Shown in pieces: positions 60,361 through 64,000 of a stretch of 64,000 nucleotides of DNA. The stretch comes from Oasisia sp. SBJ-2009 (lineage: Eukaryota; Annelida; Polychaeta; Sabellida; Siboglinidae), in the NCBI GenBank assembly GCA_964017155.1, contig OZ024861.1, forward strand, positions 28,633,733 through 28,697,732, written 5' to 3'. A program made the position numbers and the translations under genes. The first letter of the stretch is position 1, and each line of letters starts with the position of its first letter. The notes under the pieces were generated by a model. The model saw only the letters and a list, made by a program, of their open reading frames with translations. It searched no databases and was not told the DNA's origin.

Positions 60361-60940
60361 CCCTAGCCCCCCCTAACAGAGACGCTGCCCCCTGACAGAG
60401 ACACTGCTCCCTGACTGAACCACTCCCCCCTGAGAGACACTACCGCCATGACAGAGACACAGCCCCCCTGACAGAGACACAGCCCCCCTGACAGACACTA
60501 CCCCTCTGACAGAGGCACAGGCCCCCAACAGAGACACAACCCTCTGACAGACACTACCCCCTGACAAAGACACACACACCCTGACAGACACTACCCCCTG
60601 AAAGAGACACAGCCCCTGACAGACACTACCCCCCACGACAGAGACAGACACAGCCCCTGACAGACACTACCCCCCATGACAGAGACACAGCCCCTGACAG
60701 ACACTACCCCCCATGACAGAGACACAGCCCCTGACAAACACTACCCCCCATGACAGAGACACAGCCCCTGACAGACTCTGCCCCCCATGACAGAGACACA
60801 GCCCCTGACAGACTCTGCCCCCCATGACAGAGACACAGCCCCTGACAGACTCTGCCCCCCATGACAGAGACACAGCCCCTGACAGACACTACCCCCCATG
60901 ACAGAGACACAGCCCCTGACAGACTCTGCCCCCCATGGCA
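60361..60940. repeat. 37-bp minisatellite (CAGCCCCTGACAGACTCTGC...)n
   Basis: The right part (about 60640-60940) has about eight regular 37-bp units containing CAGCCCCTGACAGACTCTGC and CCCCATGACAGAGACA. The left part is more degenerate. Open frames in it are repeat products. Confidence 0.93.
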
Positions 60941-61015
60941 GGACCATCCACTGAAGAAGACTCCGTGGTCATCGAGCTGACATGTCAACCTCACCTTCTC
61001 CATTGCCCACGAGAG

Positions 61016-61555
61016 GTCACGGTGGTGCTTGCAGGGAGGTCACTGTGGTACTGGCAGGGAGGTCACTGTGGTACTGGCAGGGAGGTCACTGTGGTACTGG
61101 CAGGGAGGTCACTGTGGTACTGGCAGGGAGGTCACTGTGGTACTGGCAGGGAGGTCACTGGTACTGGCAGGGAGGTCACTGTGGTACTGGCAGGGAGGTC
61201 ACTGTGGTACTGGCAGGGAGGTTGCGGTGGTGCTGGCAGGGAGGTCACTGTGGTACTGGCAGGGAGGTCACTGTGGTACTGGCAGGGAGGTCACTGTGGT
61301 ACTGGCAGGGAGGTCACTGTGGTACTGGCAGGGAGGTAGCTGTGGTACTGGCGGGGAGGTCACTGTGGTACTGGCGGGGACGTCACTGTGGTACTGGCAG
61401 GGAGGTCACTGTGGTACTGGCAGGGAGGTAGCTGTGGTGCTGGCAGGGAGGTAGCTGTGGTGCTGGCAGGGAGGTCACTGTGGTACTGGCAGGGAGGTTG
61501 CGGTGGTGCTGGCAGGGAGGTTGCGGTGGTGCTGGCAGGGGGCTTGCGGCACAGC
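61016..61555. repeat. 23-bp minisatellite (GGTCACTGTGGTACTGGCAGGGA)n
   Basis: About 23 copies with the variants GGTAGCTGTGGTGCTGG, GGTTGCGGTGGTGCTGG and GGCGGGGA towards the right end. The 23-bp period rotates the reading frame, so three plus frames are open and encode the same 23-residue repeat. Not a gene. Confidence 0.96.
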
Positions 61556-62055
61556 CAGGGGGCGCGGTGGTGGCACAAAGAAAAATAAATGTGCAACGAC
61601 ATTCACTGTTTGGTGAATTTCACCTTTTAGTCTTGCTTATACATTGTTTGTTGTTCATTAAAACCAATTCTACTTGCCTGACAAACCAGACTCTTTGTTT
61701 ATGTGTGCCCAAAACTTGAGACCATTCATGGAAAAGTGTTTTGCTTATAACTTTAATATCCAATGTTATTTGTTCATATTTGCAACATCTTGAGAGTATA
61801 CCATAAGCTTGGACTGTGTTAAATTTAAGGAAATTTGGTTCATGGTAACATTTTAAAGCTTAATAGCTGACCTTTCCAATGGTATATATAACTCATTTTG
61901 TTTACATATGACTCATTTCATTAGAACACGTCATACACACACACATATATATTGTAGATGTGTAATTAACTGTGAAGATGCTAGCCTGTGACTAAAGAGT
62001 ATTGCAATTGCTGCAAATTATCATTACAAGTCACTAACTTGTATATCTTTGATGT
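61556..62055. other. Spacer with a segment duplicated from hAT intron 4
   Basis: No gene recognised. The stretch at about 61998-62055 (TATTGCAATTGCTGCAAATTATCATTACAAG...) matches 58230-58285 with few differences, about 3.77 kb apart, and lies just left of the 62-bp repeat. Confidence 0.6.
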
Positions 62056-62735
62056 TGTCAGTTGCTGCAGTGTATGAGCTAGATGAGTTGGCGGTGGCTG
62101 GTTGCTGCAGAGGTTGTTGTCGGTTGTTGCAGTGTATAAACAGACGAATGGGAGGTGGCTGGTTGTTGCAGTGGTTGTTGTCGGTTGTTGCAGTGTATAA
62201 ACAGACGAATGGGAAGTGACTGGTTGTTGCAGTGGTTGTTGTTGGTTGTTGCAGAGTATGAGCTGGATGAATGGGAGATGGCTGGTTGTTGCAGTGGTTG
62301 TTGTCGTTTGTTGCAGTGTATTATATTATATATAGCCAGATGAGTGGGAGGTGGCTGGTTGTTGCAGTGGTTGTTGTTGATTGTTGCAGTATATGATCCG
62401 GATGAGTGGGAGGTGGCTTGTTGTTGCAGTGGTTGTTGTCGTTTGTTGCAGTGTATTAGCCATATGAGTGGGAGGTGGCTGGTTGTTGCAGTGGGTGTTG
62501 TCAGTTGTTGCAGTGCATTAGCCGGATGAGTGGGAGGTGGCTGGTTGTTGCAGTGGTTGTTGTCAGTTGTTGCATTGTATTAGCCGGATGAGTGGGAGGT
62601 GGCTGGTTGTTGCAGTGGTTGTTGTCAGTTGTTGCAGTGTATTAGCCGGATGAGTGGGAGGTGGCTGGTTGTTGCAGTGGTTGTTGTCAGTTGTTGCAGT
62701 GTATGAGCAGATGAGTGGGAGGTGGCTGGTTGTGG
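62056..62735. repeat. 62-bp minisatellite, about 11 copies
   Basis: Unit starts at ATGAGTGGGAGGTGGCTGGT are 62 bp apart (62526, 62588, 62650). Each unit holds GTTGTTGCAGTG twice. The leftmost units contain TGTATGAGCTAGATGAG, which could encode YELDE after a GTTGCTGCAG acceptor. The repeat may therefore have grown from a hAT intron-exon border. Confidence 0.93.
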
Positions 62736-62876
62736 CGGGTTGGGATGGCAGAACTACTTCCTCGTAGTCCAACCTGGGCACTAGTCGTAATAGACTAGTG
62801 GCTAAGCGTTCTGTCCTCTCTGTCGGGCGGGGTTCCTAGCGGAGTTGTATTTGGTGCGCTTTGTGTTGCAAAATGA

Positions 62877-63838
62877 GTGAGTGATGCCACAGTGTTGGAC
62901 AGCACCACAATGAGCAACGTTGGTAAAGGGGCAGAGAGTGCTGGGGGAGTTGGGGCGACCCCTGCCGAGACTGATAAGTACGGAGCATGTGGGGTTATCT
63001 TCCCCACCGTCAGGGGTAAGTGTCAGCATGAGAGGCTGGTGCACCCCGAGTTGTATCACGGCACGAGAATTCATCTAGTTACCAAGTCCGGGTGGACAGG
63101 ACGAAATGGTGCTCGTAGCTCGTGAGGAGAATCGGCTGGTGGAGAGAGGTAGACGTCTGTGTGGGAACGAATCTGCGAACATCAGAGTGAACCAAGACCT
63201 TTTTCTGAAGTTTCCGAACAAGTCAGCCGATGCCATCCGAGGGCTGAGGAAATCGGTTAAGTATCGTGCGATGAGAGACAGACTGTTGTTGGGAGGTTCA
63301 CAGGCCGAGGACCCAATCGACTAAGAGCGCCCCTGGGAGGCACGTTTAGGGACGGTGGCAGGTGGCATGCCTCCACTCCCCAACCCAGGCGGAAATGAGA
63401 GAAAGGGCCAGGCGCCGTCCATCCCCTTGGCGGACGCCTGAGCCAAAGGATCGTACGTTGGATGGCGGGGGAAATGGAAGCGATGGCTGCCATCTGAGGG
63501 CCATACACTGCACGAACATCAACCACAAATTACACCAGGAATTTCCTGACCGCACCCTAGAAGCGATCAAAGGTATGCGAAGTGATCGAAGGCTGCCCAA
63601 GTACAGAGCGTTACTTGGCCGTTCGCGGGTGCTGGTAGCAGTGGCCTCAGTCAAGATTCCGCCCAGCGTGGAAGTAAAAACAGGGGCCAGTTCCCAGGTG
63701 GAAAGTCTGTTGGGTTCCCCGCCGTCCCCTGGTTTGCAAGACATGACACAAAGTAATGTGATCCGGGCCCCCGATGTACCGAGCGAAGAGAGGAGTTTAG
63801 AGACCAGAAGTGAAGAAGATCATGTAAGGGAAGTTTAA
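62877..63838 (+). pseudogene. N-terminal region of an R2/NeSL-like LINE, frameshifted, running off the window
   Basis: Three frames in succession. First, 62877-63125 has CGVIFPTVRGKCQHERLVHPE, a C2H2-like zinc finger expected at the N-terminus of R2/NeSL-type proteins. Second, 63106-63324 has REENRLVERGRR and VNQDLFLKFPNKSADAIRGL. Third, 63362-63838 has NINHKLHQEFPDRTLEAIKG and LPKYRALL. The repeated FP-x(2)-[TS]-x-[ED]AI[KR]G motif is characteristic of the Myb-like linker of these elements. The shifts between frames show decay, or sequencing indels. The reverse transcriptase would lie beyond 64000. The clade is inferred from the zinc-finger and Myb-like arrangement only. Confidence 0.6.
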
Positions 63839-64000
63839 GTTTTAGACTTCCCCGCCGAGGCGCGTCCGTCCTGTAAACCCCAGTCGGAAGATGCGAGACG
63901 ACCCTCTGGGGATGATGGTGGAAAGTCGCCAAACCTTTTTGATTCTGCTGAACCATTTACCCTATACAGAAGCGAACTATGTGAAGTGTTATTACAAGCA

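Noticed and set aside
60373..61003. Cys/Gly/Leu-rich minus-strand ORFs
   Set aside because: Products of the 37-bp minisatellite.
61029..61454. Repetitive Trp/Gly-rich proteins encoded in three frames
   Set aside because: The 23-bp minisatellite rotates the frame, so all frames are open; there is no start context or homology.
62780..62835. A tRNA-like head (ACTAGTGGCTAAGCGTTCTG ... GGGGTTCCTAGCGG) before the R2/NeSL-like region
   Set aside because: The A-box-like part is fair but the B box is poor and no cloverleaf is evident; left uncalled.

Overview
The window looks like animal (metazoan) nuclear DNA. It has GT-AG introns, AATAAA signals, long microsatellites, several clades of non-LTR retrotransposon (CR1/L2-like, a clear L2, and the start of an R2/NeSL-like element), hAT, Tc1/mariner and Mutator-like DNA transposons, and a tRNA-derived SINE. 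This mix, and the combination of Mutator-like and I-PpoI-like proteins, resembles marine lophotrochozoans, probably a mollusc. That is inference; no host gene identifies the species. No convincing single-copy host gene was found.

Layout. 1-4.5 kb: a dead LINE reverse transcriptase fragment (563-1819), a long GT microsatellite, the C-terminal tail of another LINE, a SINE and AT-rich degenerate repeats. 4.5-34.2 kb: a tandem array of a 2,252-bp unit, about ten copies counting partial ones. It is interrupted by two 5'-truncated LINEs, 6698-10426 on the minus strand and 24810-28436 on the plus strand. Variants recur every third unit (about 6.755 kb), so the array has a higher-order structure. Each unit carries, in the order of a gene, a CpG-rich CRE/ETS/YY1-like promoter block, a possible splice donor and acceptor, and an AATAAA plus GT-rich element just before the next promoter block. 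35.7-36.85 kb: 360 uninterrupted CAG units followed by 15 GAG units.

39.3-45.5 kb: a hAT fragment, then an intact 130-codon ORF with all the metal-binding and catalytic residues of the I-PpoI His-Me finger homing endonuclease. Next, on the minus strand, is a Mutator-like transposase gene split between its second catalytic Asp and its Glu by an L2 element that happens to be in frame, giving a 1,452-codon chimeric ORF.

46.4-62.7 kb: a nested transposon stack. A hAT gene (BED-finger exon 47136-47339, then exons at 48401, 56823 and 57795 whose splice phases join) holds a second Mutator-like gene in its large intron (exons at 49539-49830 and from 54577). That gene's own intron holds an almost complete antisense LINE with ORF1 and ORF2. 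A decayed Tc1 transposase and three minisatellites (37, 23 and 62 bp) follow. 62.8 kb to the end: the frameshifted N-terminal part of an R2/NeSL-like LINE, running off the window.

Most protein-coding capacity here is selfish DNA, much of it broken. The best candidates for something new are the 2.25-kb gene-like tandem cassette, the I-PpoI-like ORF and the nested or chimeric transposon structures.
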